This document shows positions 18,369 to 26,517 of a stretch of DNA of 64,000 bases, one piece after another. Location: positions 1-64,000 of the IMG/VR virus record IMGVR_UViG_3300044691_000338; one strand, 5' to 3'. The translations under genes and the position numbers were made by a program. This DNA comes from a virus. Position 1 is the stretch's first letter. Each line of letters starts with the position of its first letter. The notes beneath the pieces were generated by a model that was given only the letters and a program-made list of their open reading frames with translations, had not been told where the DNA came from and made no database searches.

Positions 18369-19327
18369 TAAGCCACCTCTCTACGCCGCACAGGTGGACG
18401 CCTGTTGTTTGCTTGCTGTTTGGCGTCAGCCCAGATGCAATTCTTCGGCGAGTACCCCAGATCGTTGTTCATTCTTTCCAAGGACAATCCTTGTCGAGGA
18501 CGTATTCCCATGTCCTCGATAAAGTTACGATAGCTGGTCCAGCGAGGACAGACCGTGATCCCGCGACCGGCGTATCCTGGGAACAAAGCCTTATTCTTCG
18601 GATCACACCTCCGGATCATCCCCTTCCACACATGGTACTCGAGTGGCTTCAGATTGAGTTTCCATAGAGGGAGCGTCGTTTGCCCGGCGAACAGCGCGGT
18701 CTTTTTACAGCCACATGACTTAGTCAACCCCTCCCGCAAGGCCGTGCCCGAAACTACCCGTTCCACCCCACAATCACATTGGCATTTCCAAAAAGGTCCG
18801 CCTTTTTTGGGCGCCGAACGATCCAGCGAAATCGCGAACCAATATCCAAACCTACGACCACTTAGGTCGATACGTGTTCGGGTTCCTGTATTTTCGTACT
18901 GTCGACAACCGCAATTAGTCGATAAGCCCCTGACCAATGAACTGCAAACAACAGGCGTTTCAGTTCCGCAATCACAGCGGCATAGCCATCTCGCCTTCTG
19001 ATGTGCGCTCACTGTCGAACGGCCCATGACAAGCCACATACCGAACCGTTTTCCGATAAGGTTAGCCCGTTTTTCTCTAAGTGTTTCGTGGACCCTACAA
19101 CCACATGATTTCGATTTTCCGCTCATAAGAGAGGTCGTGAGGACCACTCGTTCAGCACCGCAGTCGCACCGACACAGGAACCTTCCTGTCGGCCGATACT
19201 CAATGACAGTCCATTTATCGAACTTTTCCCCCGTGTGATCGATCCAAGAAGGATGCATGTGATTCCACCCCATAAAAGAGGGGAAATTCTTAACTGAATC
19301 TATCGAAAAGTCAAGGGTTTCCGCCAT
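18368..19327 (-). CDS. Homing-endonuclease-like protein: three zinc-finger repeats plus HNH-type C-terminus, 319 aa
   Basis: Three copies of a Cys4 repeat (CRCDCGAERVV to SCGC; CRCDCGTETPVV to NCGC; CQCDCGVERVV to SCGC) are followed by a C-terminal module: VWKGMIRRCDPKN, YAGRGITVCPRW, then LERMNNDLGYSPKNCIWA. That module is the common phage HNH-like free-standing endonuclease. The finger repeats probably read DNA. By eye the gene is clearly more AT-rich than its neighbours. It sits between the gp4-like and gp10-like genes, its TAA overlapping the next ATG. It looks like a selfish insertion. Confidence 0.7.
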   Translation of the reverse strand: MAETLDFSIDSVKNFPSFMGWNHMHPSWIDHTGEKFDKWTVIEYRPTGRFLCRCDCGAERVVLTTSLMSGKSKSCGCRVHETLREKRANLIGKRFGMWLVMGRSTVSAHQKARWLCRCDCGTETPVVCSSLVRGLSTNCGCRQYENTGTRTRIDLSGRRFGYWFAISLDRSAPKKGGPFWKCQCDCGVERVVSGTALREGLTKSCGCKKTALFAGQTTLPLWKLNLKPLEYHVWKGMIRRCDPKNKALFPGYAGRGITVCPRWTSYRNFIEDMGIRPRQGLSLERMNNDLGYSPKNCIWADAKQQANNRRPPVRRREVA

Positions 19328-19329
19328 AA

Positions 19330-20067
19330 TTAGTTTCTACCCGTTCCGCGATCCGAATAAATATTATAGACAACATTCCCACGACTGATCAATTCCGGGT
19401 CGAATATTGCGATTTGAGTCCTCATGTTCGTCCGCTTGATGTTCGCCTTCGACTCGCTGGCCGCCTTTACTGTGCTGGGGTCGAGCGCCGCATCCTTGAA
19501 ATACGGCTTCATCGATACGGCGAGGTTCGCCGTGTAGGCCAACTTGTAACCGGGCGGGAAACCCACGTCGGTATCGAGCGTCTGAAAGTCAGTCAGTTGC
19601 TGATAGGACAGGAACGAGCAGGTGTATCCGGTCGTTGGCGTCGGCCAGAGATTGATGATGCCCAGTGGAAATTGCGGATCGTAGAAGAGGTGATCGGGAA
19701 GGTTGCTGTCAGCGACTGCTGTCGTGGTCCAGTTCCATTTCAGTTGGTCAACCACGTCGATCAGATAGCGGTTCAGATTTTGGTCCAGAAGGTATGCCGC
19801 GCCGGGTGCATCGCTCACTCGAAGCGGACGGGGACCGGTGATGTCTGCGCCAATGCCGCCCACCGTGTACTGGAACTTGTTCGGGATAAGCGTAAACGTC
19901 TGCGTCAGCCACGTGAAACAGGCGAGACTTTCGTTCGACCAGGAATCGTTCATGTCATTGAGGATCGACAGGGCTCGCGCCATATCGGGCTGACTCGCAT
20001 CTTCACCTGCGGCATAGATGCGGAGCATTTCGAACGCATCCTGGATCATGGTGCGCGCGGTGGTCAT
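19330..20067 (-). CDS. P22 gp4-like head-completion / tail accessory protein, 245 aa
   Basis: The N-terminus TTARTMIQDAFEMLRIYAAG, acidic residues, then LSILNDMNDSWS is the typical opening of gp4-family packaged-DNA stabilisation proteins, which form the ring under the portal. YTVGGIGADITGPRP and FPLGIINLWPTP are shared with the paralogous protein encoded directly upstream. The ATG overlaps that gene's stop. With the portal, gp10-like protein and coat, it completes a P22-type head. Confidence 0.8.
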   Translation of the reverse strand: MTTARTMIQDAFEMLRIYAAGEDASQPDMARALSILNDMNDSWSNESLACFTWLTQTFTLIPNKFQYTVGGIGADITGPRPLRVSDAPGAAYLLDQNLNRYLIDVVDQLKWNWTTTAVADSNLPDHLFYDPQFPLGIINLWPTPTTGYTCSFLSYQQLTDFQTLDTDVGFPPGYKLAYTANLAVSMKPYFKDAALDPSTVKAASESKANIKRTNMRTQIAIFDPELISRGNVVYNIYSDRGTGRN

Positions 20068-21029
20068 CAGTTCGGCTTCTGCGGGTTGGTTGGGAGGACG
20101 AACCGGTTCATCAGGGCGCGACTGTTGATCGACTGGTAGCGCAGGAAGGCGCGCGACGCGGCGGCGGCCTGGATAATCATTGGGTCGATCTGGGCATCGC
20201 GGAAGTAGGTTTTGACCGATGCCGCGAGATTTTGCCGCAGCGCGTCATAGACCCCGACGGCGAGATCGAAGCTGCTGTCCAACGTCGGGAAATTGAGGAT
20301 GCGCTGCCACGCCTGGAAAGAGAGCGTCAGGGCGGCGTTGGGTGTCGGGAGGAGTTTGATCAGTCCCAGAGGAAAGGACGGCCGGTAATACAGCGTGTTC
20401 GGCTGGCCAGCGGAGGGTGTGTAGGCCGCGAGGGACTGGAACTCGATCATCGAGACCACCTGCACAGGCGCGCCGATCACGCTACCCACGAAGGTCGAAG
20501 CCGTGATGGGACCGCTGCTCGCGGTGATGCTCAGTTGAAACCCGGTTCCCTCGCCCGGCTGCGGGCCGGCTGCGGCGGTCGCCGCCGCCGCATTGGTCGT
20601 GTAGGTTGTCCCGTTGTTGGTCAGGCTGTAACCCGCCACGGCGCCGCCTGGGACGATCGCGGTGATGATGTACGTGGCGTTGGCTGAACTGACATTGATG
20701 ATGCCGGTGTCGTTGATTTCGTAGCCGGACCCTCGTCCTGGGCTTGAGACGTTGGCGGCGTCCTCGCCATAGGCGATCGTATAGGGGCGGGACGCGGTGA
20801 CATCGGCACCGATCGAGCCGACGGTGTATGTGGGCTTGGCGATCGTGAGCCCCAGATTGATCTGATTGATGCTGTTGACGAAGATATTTTCCGCCGCCAG
20901 TTCATCCATCAGCGCGTTGAGCACCAGGAGGCTGCGCGCGGCATCGGCGGCATCGAGGTTTTCGCCCGGGGAGAACACCCCGAGCATTTCCAGCGCGTCC
21001 TGGATCAGGTCCCTGGCGGTCGTACTCAT
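20067..21029 (-). CDS. Second gp4-like head-completion protein with a beta-repeat insert, 320 aa
   Basis: Clearly paralogous to the 245-aa protein (TARDLIQDALEMLGVFSPGE, then YTVGSIGADVTASRPYTI, FPLGLIKLLPTP). Residues about 93-178 are absent from the other copy and read GSGYEINDTGIINVSSANAT, then YIITAIV, GGAVAGYSLTNNGTTY. This is the same repeat unit that interrupts the gp10-like protein. It is the first gene after promoter element B. A tandem duplication followed by insertion of a virion beta domain explains the pair. Confidence 0.75.
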   Translation of the reverse strand: MSTTARDLIQDALEMLGVFSPGENLDAADAARSLLVLNALMDELAAENIFVNSINQINLGLTIAKPTYTVGSIGADVTASRPYTIAYGEDAANVSSPGRGSGYEINDTGIINVSSANATYIITAIVPGGAVAGYSLTNNGTTYTTNAAAATAAAGPQPGEGTGFQLSITASSGPITASTFVGSVIGAPVQVVSMIEFQSLAAYTPSAGQPNTLYYRPSFPLGLIKLLPTPNAALTLSFQAWQRILNFPTLDSSFDLAVGVYDALRQNLAASVKTYFRDAQIDPMIIQAAAASRAFLRYQSINSRALMNRFVLPTNPQKPN

Positions 21030-21057
21030 GGGGCAATTCCGGAGAGAGTGGAGCCGC

Positions 21058-21118
21058 CCGTGTAGTCCGCGCCACGGTTCGCCTGACTACTCTAACGTGG
21101 TGTCAGGTCGATTGGTAG
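21058..21118 (-). promoter_or_regulatory. Late-promoter element, copy B
   Basis: The conserved block with CGAACCGTGGCG and the inverted repeat CCGTG-N10-CACGG lies 11 bases downstream of TAGAGT, a TAnnnT-type -10. The -35 here is poor (CTACCA at 18 bases). The element lies between the stop of the 63-aa gene and the gp4-like pair. It is identified by similarity to copies A, C and D more than by promoter strength. Confidence 0.5.
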
Positions 21119-21294
21119 CGGGTAGCGCGATTGATCTCCCGCTCGCTCTGGTGCGGGAAATACCGGCTGCGGTCGAGGGATTTCGGATCGAAGACAGGAC
21201 CATCGGCCAGCGCCTGGCGGGCGGCCTCGCGCAATTTCCGTTTGTGCAGTTCCTGCCGCCACTTCCGGACCTCTGGTGGGACTGATGCGCTCAT
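21103..21294 (-). CDS. Small basic protein, 63 aa, unknown function
   Basis: The ATG overlaps the upstream TGA (ATGA). The protein is Arg/Lys-rich and probably helical (EVRKWRQELHKRKLREAARQ). It is the last gene of its transcript before promoter element B. An overlapping 107-codon frame was rejected because it has no coupling and has the composition of a shadow frame. Confidence 0.6.
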   Translation of the reverse strand: MSASVPPEVRKWRQELHKRKLREAARQALADGPVFDPKSLDRSRYFPHQSEREINRATRYQST

Positions 21295-22121
21295 TCTGTT
21301 TCCCCGGCCTCCGCCTGAACTTCGTCCTGGAGCGCGCGCGCGGTGAGTTCCGCGACCTCCTTCGCTGCCTTCTCGGCTTTCTTGCGCGCCATGGTGGCCT
21401 TGATCTTGGCGACACGGGTCGCGTTTTTCATGGCCTTGGTGACATCGGCGGGAGCCGATACATCAGTCACAGGCTCTTTCATAACCAACGGCTCGGTGAG
21501 TGCGGCTTCGTTGAGAGTGACAACCGGCTCTGCCTTCTTCGCTTTCAGCGCGGCGAGCTTCGCCTCAAGAGCCGCGATCTCGTCTTCCTCGCCATCTGGT
21601 TCCTCGATGGTTTCGGCAGCGAGATCGGCGATAATGTCCTCGACCACGCTCGGTTCGGATGGCGCTGGCGCTGCCTCTCGCGGACTCCCATCCGCATTGA
21701 TGTTCAGTTCGATCAGCCGCGCCTCGGCTTCCTCCGCATTGTCGACGATCTTGCCGAACACGAACTTCGGGTACTCGATCGGGATGTAATTTTCCTGCAC
21801 CGGTTGGGCTTCGGCCACCAGACGATGGAACGCGGCTGCGTCCGACTTCCCGTTGTCCTCATACCCCTGCGACAGATGATAGTCCCGCTGCGCCGCGGTG
21901 CGCGCGAGGACCGGAGGAAACCGGATCGACTCGCCGCCCATGTATCGCTTGCCGACTTCTTGTCCGGCCTCATTGAAGACTTTGATCTCTTTGTCCGGCT
22001 TCCCACGGCGATACCCCGGATGCGTCATGTAACGAGGGAATTCCTCATGCTGCGTGGCGGGACCGCCGTCGCGCATGATCCCCGCGCCAGGAATTTCCAT
22101 CGTGCGGTGTTGCTCGATCAC
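21291..22121 (-). CDS. Virion-cluster protein with C-terminal coiled coil, 276 aa
   Basis: Residues 1-130 look globular (FPRYMTHPGYRRGKPDKEIK, then YIPIEYPKFVFGKIVDN). Residues 150-276 are Glu/Ala/Lys-rich with a strong helical, coiled-coil-like pattern (EEDEIAALEAKLAALKAKKA; RKKAEKAAKEVAELTARALQ). Overlaps its neighbours on both sides. No family recognised. Confidence 0.6.
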   Translation of the reverse strand: MIEQHRTMEIPGAGIMRDGGPATQHEEFPRYMTHPGYRRGKPDKEIKVFNEAGQEVGKRYMGGESIRFPPVLARTAAQRDYHLSQGYEDNGKSDAAAFHRLVAEAQPVQENYIPIEYPKFVFGKIVDNAEEAEARLIELNINADGSPREAAPAPSEPSVVEDIIADLAAETIEEPDGEEDEIAALEAKLAALKAKKAEPVVTLNEAALTEPLVMKEPVTDVSAPADVTKAMKNATRVAKIKATMARKKAEKAAKEVAELTARALQDEVQAEAGETE

Positions 22122-22348
22122 TTGCTTCTCCGGATGACCTTGGTCAGGTGGTTCCGCTCCTCGACGGCGTGCTTCTTCACATGCGCCATCAAATGCGGGT
22201 CCTTCTTGATGTCCTCGGCCCGCTTCAGGGTGTCAAGGGCATCGCGCGCCCGGTACTTCATCATGTCCGGGTCGTGCGTCGCAGTCGTGGGCATGGCGGC
22301 CGGCGCCGAGGACTTCTTGGGCGCGCCCTTCTTAATTGGCTGCTTCAT
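22118..22348 (-). CDS. Small Lys-rich protein, 76 aa
   Basis: The start at MKQPIKKGAPKK (22348) was preferred to a longer frame with shadow-like composition. Basic N-terminus, then a helical part (MKYRARDALDTLKRAEDIKK). It overlaps the 63-aa gene upstream by 17 bases and the 276-aa gene by ATGA. Unknown function. Confidence 0.55.
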   Translation of the reverse strand: MKQPIKKGAPKKSSAPAAMPTTATHDPDMMKYRARDALDTLKRAEDIKKDPHLMAHVKKHAVEERNHLTKVIRRSK

Positions 22349-22523
22349 GTCGCTCACGCTCCTGGATGCACTCATGCCCATACGACGGCACCCGGTTGAT
22401 GGTGATGCTGTACTCCTCGGGGAAGCCTTCGCTGCGCCCGTCGGCATACACCGCCATCACGCGCCCATCCGTTGTCCGACGCTCAAACACCGGCTTGGCG
22501 TCGGGACCACGGAAAAGCGACAT
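22332..22523 (-). CDS. Small protein, 63 aa, unknown function
   Basis: Starts MSLFRGPDAKPVFERR at 22523, where ATG overlaps the upstream TGA (TGATG). It contains a short beta-hairpin-like segment (GRVMAVYADGRSEGFPEEY). An ordinary small phage protein in a coupled string. Confidence 0.55.
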   Translation of the reverse strand: MSLFRGPDAKPVFERRTTDGRVMAVYADGRSEGFPEEYSITINRVPSYGHECIQERERHEAAN

Positions 22524-22813
22524 CACGGGTTCTCCGCGATGCGGTCCTCGTGCGACACGCCGTGCATGGCGAGGTGCAGTTCCTTGCGCACCCAGTCTTT
22601 CACCGCCTGCTGCGCGCGGTCCATGTGGTCCGCGAACTCGCGGGGCGGAGGCTCCGGCATCGGCGGTGCTTTGCTTGCCGGCGCGCTTGGCTTTGCCGGC
22701 GCCTGGATTGTAGTTCCGACGATCGGTTTCGGCTTCCCTGGGATGCCGGGAGTTCCTGGATCGGTCTCCCACGTCTTCAGCGTGTCGGAGAACGACGTCT
22801 TGGGTTTGTCCAT
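22523..22813 (-). CDS. Pro-rich small protein, 96 aa
   Basis: The ATG at 22813 has AGGAG seven bases upstream, which fixes the start over a longer frame. The N-terminal half is Pro/Lys-rich. The C-terminal half is a helix with KDWVRKELHLAMHGVSHEDR. Coupled to the next gene. Function unknown. Confidence 0.6.
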   Translation of the reverse strand: MDKPKTSFSDTLKTWETDPGTPGIPGKPKPIVGTTIQAPAKPSAPASKAPPMPEPPPREFADHMDRAQQAVKDWVRKELHLAMHGVSHEDRIAENP

Positions 22814-22823
22814 GGTAGGGCTC

Positions 22824-23090
22824 CTACTGTTGAACGCGGGTGTAGCCTTCCTCGAACGGCTTGGCCGGCGAGACCGATTTGAAGCCGTCCAGATAGAGTA
22901 TCGCGTAATCGCCGATACCAACACGCGATTCCATCCCGGCCTGCGTCGGCATGAAGTGCTCAGGCGGTCCCCCGTTATCTGGCAATACCACGAGATGCTC
23001 GATTGTTCGTCCATCGGGCGTTCGTTGTATCGATACGATCTTCGCCGCCTGCACCACCTTGTGACTGTCGTATTTCGGCCAATCGCTCAT
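22824..23090 (-). CDS. Small beta-rich protein, 88 aa, unknown function
   Basis: The ATG overlaps the stop of a 31-codon gene just upstream. The sequence has a hydrophobic beta pattern (RTIEHLVVLPDNGGPPEHFM; GIGDYAILYLDGFKSV). No motif recognised. Confidence 0.6.
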   Translation of the reverse strand: MSDWPKYDSHKVVQAAKIVSIQRTPDGRTIEHLVVLPDNGGPPEHFMPTQAGMESRVGIGDYAILYLDGFKSVSPAKPFEEGYTRVQQ

Positions 23091-23182
23091 GATTGCTCTC
23101 CTGGCTCTCGCACAACCCCGTCTTGCCTTGTGCGCCTGTCGATATCGTCCCGGTATTCGTGCACGGTGTACGGGTCGCTCAT
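23087..23182 (-). CDS. Very small gene, 31 aa
   Basis: ATG AGC GAC CCG to TGA encodes MSDPYTVHEYRDDIDRRTRQ plus 11 residues. AGGAG lies ten bases upstream, and its TGA overlaps the next ATG (ATGA). It fills the only gap in this chain of coupled genes, which makes it credible despite its size. Confidence 0.5.
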   Translation of the reverse strand: MSDPYTVHEYRDDIDRRTRQDGVVREPGEQS

Positions 23183-23186
23183 CTGA

Positions 23187-23672
23187 TCAATGCTCCTGAC
23201 CGGCCAGTGGGCACGCTTTCCTGGCGCCCTTCGCCAGATTGCATGAGCCGCACAGTAACTGATAAGTCGGCGGGAACCCCTGCTTCACGATCTCGCGATA
23301 ATAATCCCGCGTTGATCGTCCCACGCGTTTGCGATGCTCGCCACCGTCGCCGTTCACGTGATCCACCGTCAGGAGTTCCGCATGATGGACATGGCAACCA
23401 TGGCAGTTGCACTTGCCCCCGTAGGCGGCGATGACCGCCAGCCGGAGTTCGACCCTGGCCGTTTTGGCTTTACTCCTGATTTCCTGGCGATTTGCGGCAT
23501 TGTAACGGTTATTGGTTTCCCGTTTTCTCGCGAACCATTCCTCGGGGTGGTCCGTTCGCCATGCCGCCTTGCGCGCGGCTTCCCGCGCGGCGTTCACGGG
23601 ATTCTGTCGCCACGCTCGCGCCCTGTCGCGCGCCCTGCTCTCTGGCGTGCCATTGAGGTTCAGCGCACTCAC
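23187..23672 (-). CDS. HNH endonuclease, 161 aa
   Basis: A basic N-terminal half (RDRARAWRQNPVNAAREAAR) leads to a Zn/HNH module: CNCHGCHVHH, TVDHVNGDGGEHRK, then YQLLCGSCNLAKG. This is a frequent free-standing phage HNH nuclease of the type that homes between structural genes. The ATG overlaps the previous stop. It may be selfish rather than useful to virion assembly. Confidence 0.75.
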   Translation of the reverse strand: MSALNLNGTPESRARDRARAWRQNPVNAAREAARKAAWRTDHPEEWFARKRETNNRYNAANRQEIRSKAKTARVELRLAVIAAYGGKCNCHGCHVHHAELLTVDHVNGDGGEHRKRVGRSTRDYYREIVKQGFPPTYQLLCGSCNLAKGARKACPLAGQEH

Positions 23673-24052
23673 CGGATAGTTCCATCCTGCCTTGTTTCGC
23701 GATCGACCGCTGGCCTGTATTCGACGACTTCGTATGGATTTTCTCCCGGTCCATGCAGTGGCGCGAAAGGCCGCTCTCCATCAACACGGAACCATTCGCC
23801 CAACTCGTGGTTTTCGACGCCGCGGCATCGTTCAAACATCCAGCGCCGCCATGTCTTTTCATTGTAAGTCGCGGTGGGGACTGGGAAGTAGTGACTCACG
23901 GCGATGGAAGCGCCTGGATCGCTGGCGTCAGGACCAAGCACGGTGATTACAAGGCGGAGCGCGCCGTCCTCGCTGGCCAGTCTGAATGTCCAGAATGGCT
24001 TGCAAGTGACCTTGGTAACCAGGGTCCGCAAGATCGAGTGAGTATCGCTCAT
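23669..24052 (-). CDS. Virion-cluster protein, 127 aa, unknown function
   Basis: An alpha/beta mixture with CKPFWTFRLASEDGALRLVI near the N-terminus and WRRWMFERCRGVENHELGEW near residue 75. Overlaps its neighbours by four bases on both sides. No family recognised. Confidence 0.6.
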   Translation of the reverse strand: MSDTHSILRTLVTKVTCKPFWTFRLASEDGALRLVITVLGPDASDPGASIAVSHYFPVPTATYNEKTWRRWMFERCRGVENHELGEWFRVDGERPFAPLHGPGENPYEVVEYRPAVDRETRQDGTIR

Positions 24053-24303
24053 GCGTGTCCGCCTCCCTGATTGAGAAACCCAAGGATATACGCCCGCGAC
24101 AACTCCACCAGATCGGCGAACTTCTTCTCGGGATCGTCCTGGCTGGTCACCATCGACACGATCACGCTGGTAATTACTCGCAGCTTCATCGTGCCGGGCA
24201 CCGTGTTGATGACATCGAGTACTTTGGTCGTGGCCTCGACGATCGTCGCCGCGACCTCTGGCGATTCCGCTTCTCCGATGCCGCTGGTGGGCAAGCCGCT
24301 CAT
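24049..24303 (-). CDS. Small protein, 84 aa; resembles the 86-aa protein encoded at 25109-25369
   Basis: The core LRVITSVIVSMVTSQDDPEK, then LVELSRAYILGFL, aligns with VLVSFIVTACVSQDYPTE and LVDCVREGIAEVE in the 86-aa protein on the other side of the glycosyltransferase-like gene. The pair therefore looks like an old duplication. Mostly helical, hydrophobic. Function unknown. Confidence 0.55.
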   Translation of the reverse strand: MSGLPTSGIGEAESPEVAATIVEATTKVLDVINTVPGTMKLRVITSVIVSMVTSQDDPEKKFADLVELSRAYILGFLNQGGGHA

Positions 24304-25109
24304 CCCGCGATCACCCCCTCATTGATCGGGATCGCCTGCTCCGCCTGCCTGACGCACTTTCCCGCGTGCATGCAGGACGAAAACGACCGGCACGGTTCGC
24401 CGAACTGCGTGCATTTGCTCATGATGAGGTACGGCCGCTCAACCGGTTTCGCGCTATCCCAGAGCCGAGCTTTCCACTGCTTGCGACCCGAGTGCGTAAA
24501 CTCGATGGTCGGATCGACCCAGATTTCGCCGCCCATCTCGCGCCATTTGTTGCACCAGTCGAAGTCCTCGCCCCACCAAAGGCCGCCCTTGACGCCCATC
24601 TGGAAGATTTCGGCGATCTCCGCCTTGCTGCCGTCGGGCATCTCCTGGGTGTACAGAGGCGATGCCGCCGCCATCTTTTCCAGCACATGCCGCCTGATCC
24701 GCAGGAAGCCGGTGGGCACCCGCAGCGCCTTGAACAGCCCGCTTTCGGTCTTGGTCAGGTGTCCGGCGCTTTCGTCCATGACAACAGGGAACTCGAGTAC
24801 CTCTTGCTTCTTGGGATAAACGCCAGCGACCACATCAACGTCATCAACAAGCAGGCGTATCGGCGCTTCGGGATCAGTCCACCCGATGTCATCGTCGAGG
24901 AAGAACAGATCGGTCCCGTCGGGGAACTCGGTGAAGAACTTGTGCACCAGACGGTTTCGCGCGCTGGCGAGGTAACAATCACCGTTGACGTTGATGCACC
25001 CGTGCATGATCCCGGCCTTGGTCAGGATCTGGCTGGACGCCAAGTAGCTGTGGAAGAACTCCACCGTGACGGTATGGGAAACAGACGGAATCGCGAACAC
25101 GGGCTGCAT
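24300..25109 (-). CDS. Glycosyltransferase-like (GT-A fold) protein, 269 aa
   Basis: Residues about 50-100 read CYLASARNRLVHKFF, DLFFLDDDIGW and VVAGVYPKK. This is the Asn-Arg nucleotide-sugar segment followed by a DxD-type metal motif of GT-A glycosyltransferases. GGLWWGEDFDWCNKWREMG near residue 190 fits the acceptor-side acidic motif (ED). It is coupled to both small paralogues. Likely target: a virion protein, phage DNA or host surface sugar; the sequence does not say which. Confidence 0.7.
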   Translation of the reverse strand: MQPVFAIPSVSHTVTVEFFHSYLASSQILTKAGIMHGCINVNGDCYLASARNRLVHKFFTEFPDGTDLFFLDDDIGWTDPEAPIRLLVDDVDVVAGVYPKKQEVLEFPVVMDESAGHLTKTESGLFKALRVPTGFLRIRRHVLEKMAAASPLYTQEMPDGSKAEIAEIFQMGVKGGLWWGEDFDWCNKWREMGGEIWVDPTIEFTHSGRKQWKARLWDSAKPVERPYLIMSKCTQFGEPCRSFSSCMHAGKCVRQAEQAIPINEGVIAG

Positions 25110-25369
25110 CAGGATGTCCCCATTGCAGGGTGATTTTCAACTTCGGCGATGCCCTCCCGGACACAATCCACGAGTTGATCCAATGTCTCCGTCGGATAAT
25201 CCTGGGACACACAAGCTGTCACAATGAAACTGACCAGGACCGAAAACGCACACTCAGGCGAAACTTGGCGAAATCGAGCACTCAGATCACGGATCGCATC
25301 AGCGATCACCATCATCTGTGCGGGGGTGCCTTGATCTCCGATGGGAATGACCGGTTCAACGTCAGGCAT
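25109..25369 (-). CDS. Small protein, 86 aa; paralogue of the 84-aa protein
   Basis: Shares the hydrophobic helix VLVSFIVTACVSQDYPTE with the 84-aa protein that follows the glycosyltransferase-like gene. Its ATG is the first after a strong hairpin (25395-25427), so this may be the start of a new transcript, but I see no convincing promoter in the 70-base gap. Confidence 0.55.
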   Translation of the reverse strand: MPDVEPVIPIGDQGTPAQMMVIADAIRDLSARFRQVSPECAFSVLVSFIVTACVSQDYPTETLDQLVDCVREGIAEVENHPAMGTS

Positions 25370-25394
25370 GGGCGATTCCCTCTCTCAACATTCA

Positions 25395-25427
25395 GCCGAT
25401 GAAGGACCGTTACAGCCCTTCATCGGC
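25395..25427 (-). terminator. Strong hairpin after the repeat-protein gene
   Basis: A perfect 11-bp stem (GCCGATGAAGG / CCTTCATCGGC) with an 11-base loop lies 13 bases after the stop at 25440. There is no U-run, so it may be a factor-dependent terminator or an mRNA-end stabiliser rather than a classic intrinsic terminator. Confidence 0.6.
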
Positions 25428-25439
25428 CGATGTCAAAGA

Positions 25440-26516
25440 TCAGGTGCCGGATGTCAGGCCCAGAGTGGACATCGCGGCGACATCATTGCCCTTGGCGGCC
25501 GGCAGGACCGTGGTGGTCCCGGTGGTGTTGCCCGCCTGGGTCGTGAAGTAGGCGATCTGGTAACTCTCCGACGGCGGGGTGATCGCCGCGGCTGTGTTGT
25601 TGGCGAAGTTGAGCGCCAGCGTGTTCGCCGCCGAAATACGCGCGCCGGCCAGCATCAGCCCCGTGGTCACCGATGGTTTGGTGACCAGGACCTGGCTGCC
25701 CAGCACAAGCCCGGCCACGGTGAAGGTCTGTTCCGCGCTCGTATTGGCCGCGACCGACACAGGAGTCAGCGTGGTGTTGAACACGTCCATGATCGGCGCC
25801 GGCTGGAACCCGGACTCAGAGGCGAACAGATAGGTCTCACTCGCGGTTGGAGTGATCGCGGCACCGGTGAGGTTCGAGAACTGGACCGCCACCTGGTTCG
25901 CCGCGGAGGCGCGGGCATTGGTGATGATCAGACCCGCCTGCGCCGTCGGCTTGTTGACGATGACCGTTTGACCAGGACTGACACCCGCCACGGTGAAGTA
26001 CTGTTCCGAAACGGTGTTCGAGGCCACGGACGACGGAGACAGCACGGCCGAGGTCTGCAGCGCGGCGCCGATCGCGATGGTGGCCCATGTCTGTGTCGTG
26101 GTCGGGGTGATCGCGGCGGCGGTCACATTGCCCAGCGTGATCTGCACGGTGTTCGCCGCCGATACGCGCGCCGTGCCGACAATCAAGCCGGCCTGCGTGG
26201 TGGGTTTGGTCAGCGTCACCACGTCAGTCGCCAGGACCCCGGTGATGGTGAGCGATTGCTCGGCCGATGTATTGGCCGCGACGGACGCGGGGGTCACCGC
26301 CAGGCCGTAGATGCTCACATTGGCGACGGTCGAGAACATATTGCCCGCGGTGCCAGGCTGAACGACAGGCGCGGTGCCGAAAAATCCCTGCTTGTCAGCC
26401 GGGCTTTGGCCCATCTGCGTGCCAGGTCCACCAGTCAGGCCGTTACCGTCGGACAACTGGCGAGGCGCGGTGGTGGTCGTAACAGTGCCGGAAGTAGTGA
26501 ACGAACTGCCAGACAT
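25440..26516 (-). CDS. Three-repeat putative head decoration protein, 358 aa
   Basis: An N-terminal linker (1-70) is followed by three repeats of about 77 residues at 73-149, 159-233 and 249-325. Each contains SVAANTSAEQ (or close), KP-x(2)-QAGL and AR-x-SAAN, ending in AAAITP. The repeats are beta-strand-rich and Ig-like in look. Two genes downstream of the coat gene, this is a good place for a capsid decoration protein or head fibre. The DNA of the repeats has diverged, so the duplication is not recent. Function inferred from place and form. Confidence 0.6.
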   Translation of the reverse strand: MSGSSFTTSGTVTTTTAPRQLSDGNGLTGGPGTQMGQSPADKQGFFGTAPVVQPGTAGNMFSTVANVSIYGLAVTPASVAANTSAEQSLTITGVLATDVVTLTKPTTQAGLIVGTARVSAANTVQITLGNVTAAAITPTTTQTWATIAIGAALQTSAVLSPSSVASNTVSEQYFTVAGVSPGQTVIVNKPTAQAGLIITNARASAANQVAVQFSNLTGAAITPTASETYLFASESGFQPAPIMDVFNTTLTPVSVAANTSAEQTFTVAGLVLGSQVLVTKPSVTTGLMLAGARISAANTLALNFANNTAAAITPPSESYQIAYFTTQAGNTTGTTTVLPAAKGNDVAAMSTLGLTSGT

Positions 26517-26517
26517 A

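Noticed and set aside
21276-23186. A 636-codon open frame on the plus strand
   Set aside because: It lies opposite eight minus-strand genes joined by ATGA/TGATG overlaps, two with good ribosome sites. Long antisense frames are common in high-G+C DNA, and its product looks low in complexity and out of frame.
25440-26516. Regular repeats considered as a CRISPR-like array
   Set aside because: The spacing is about 250 bases and the repeats are coding (three protein domains) with diverged DNA.
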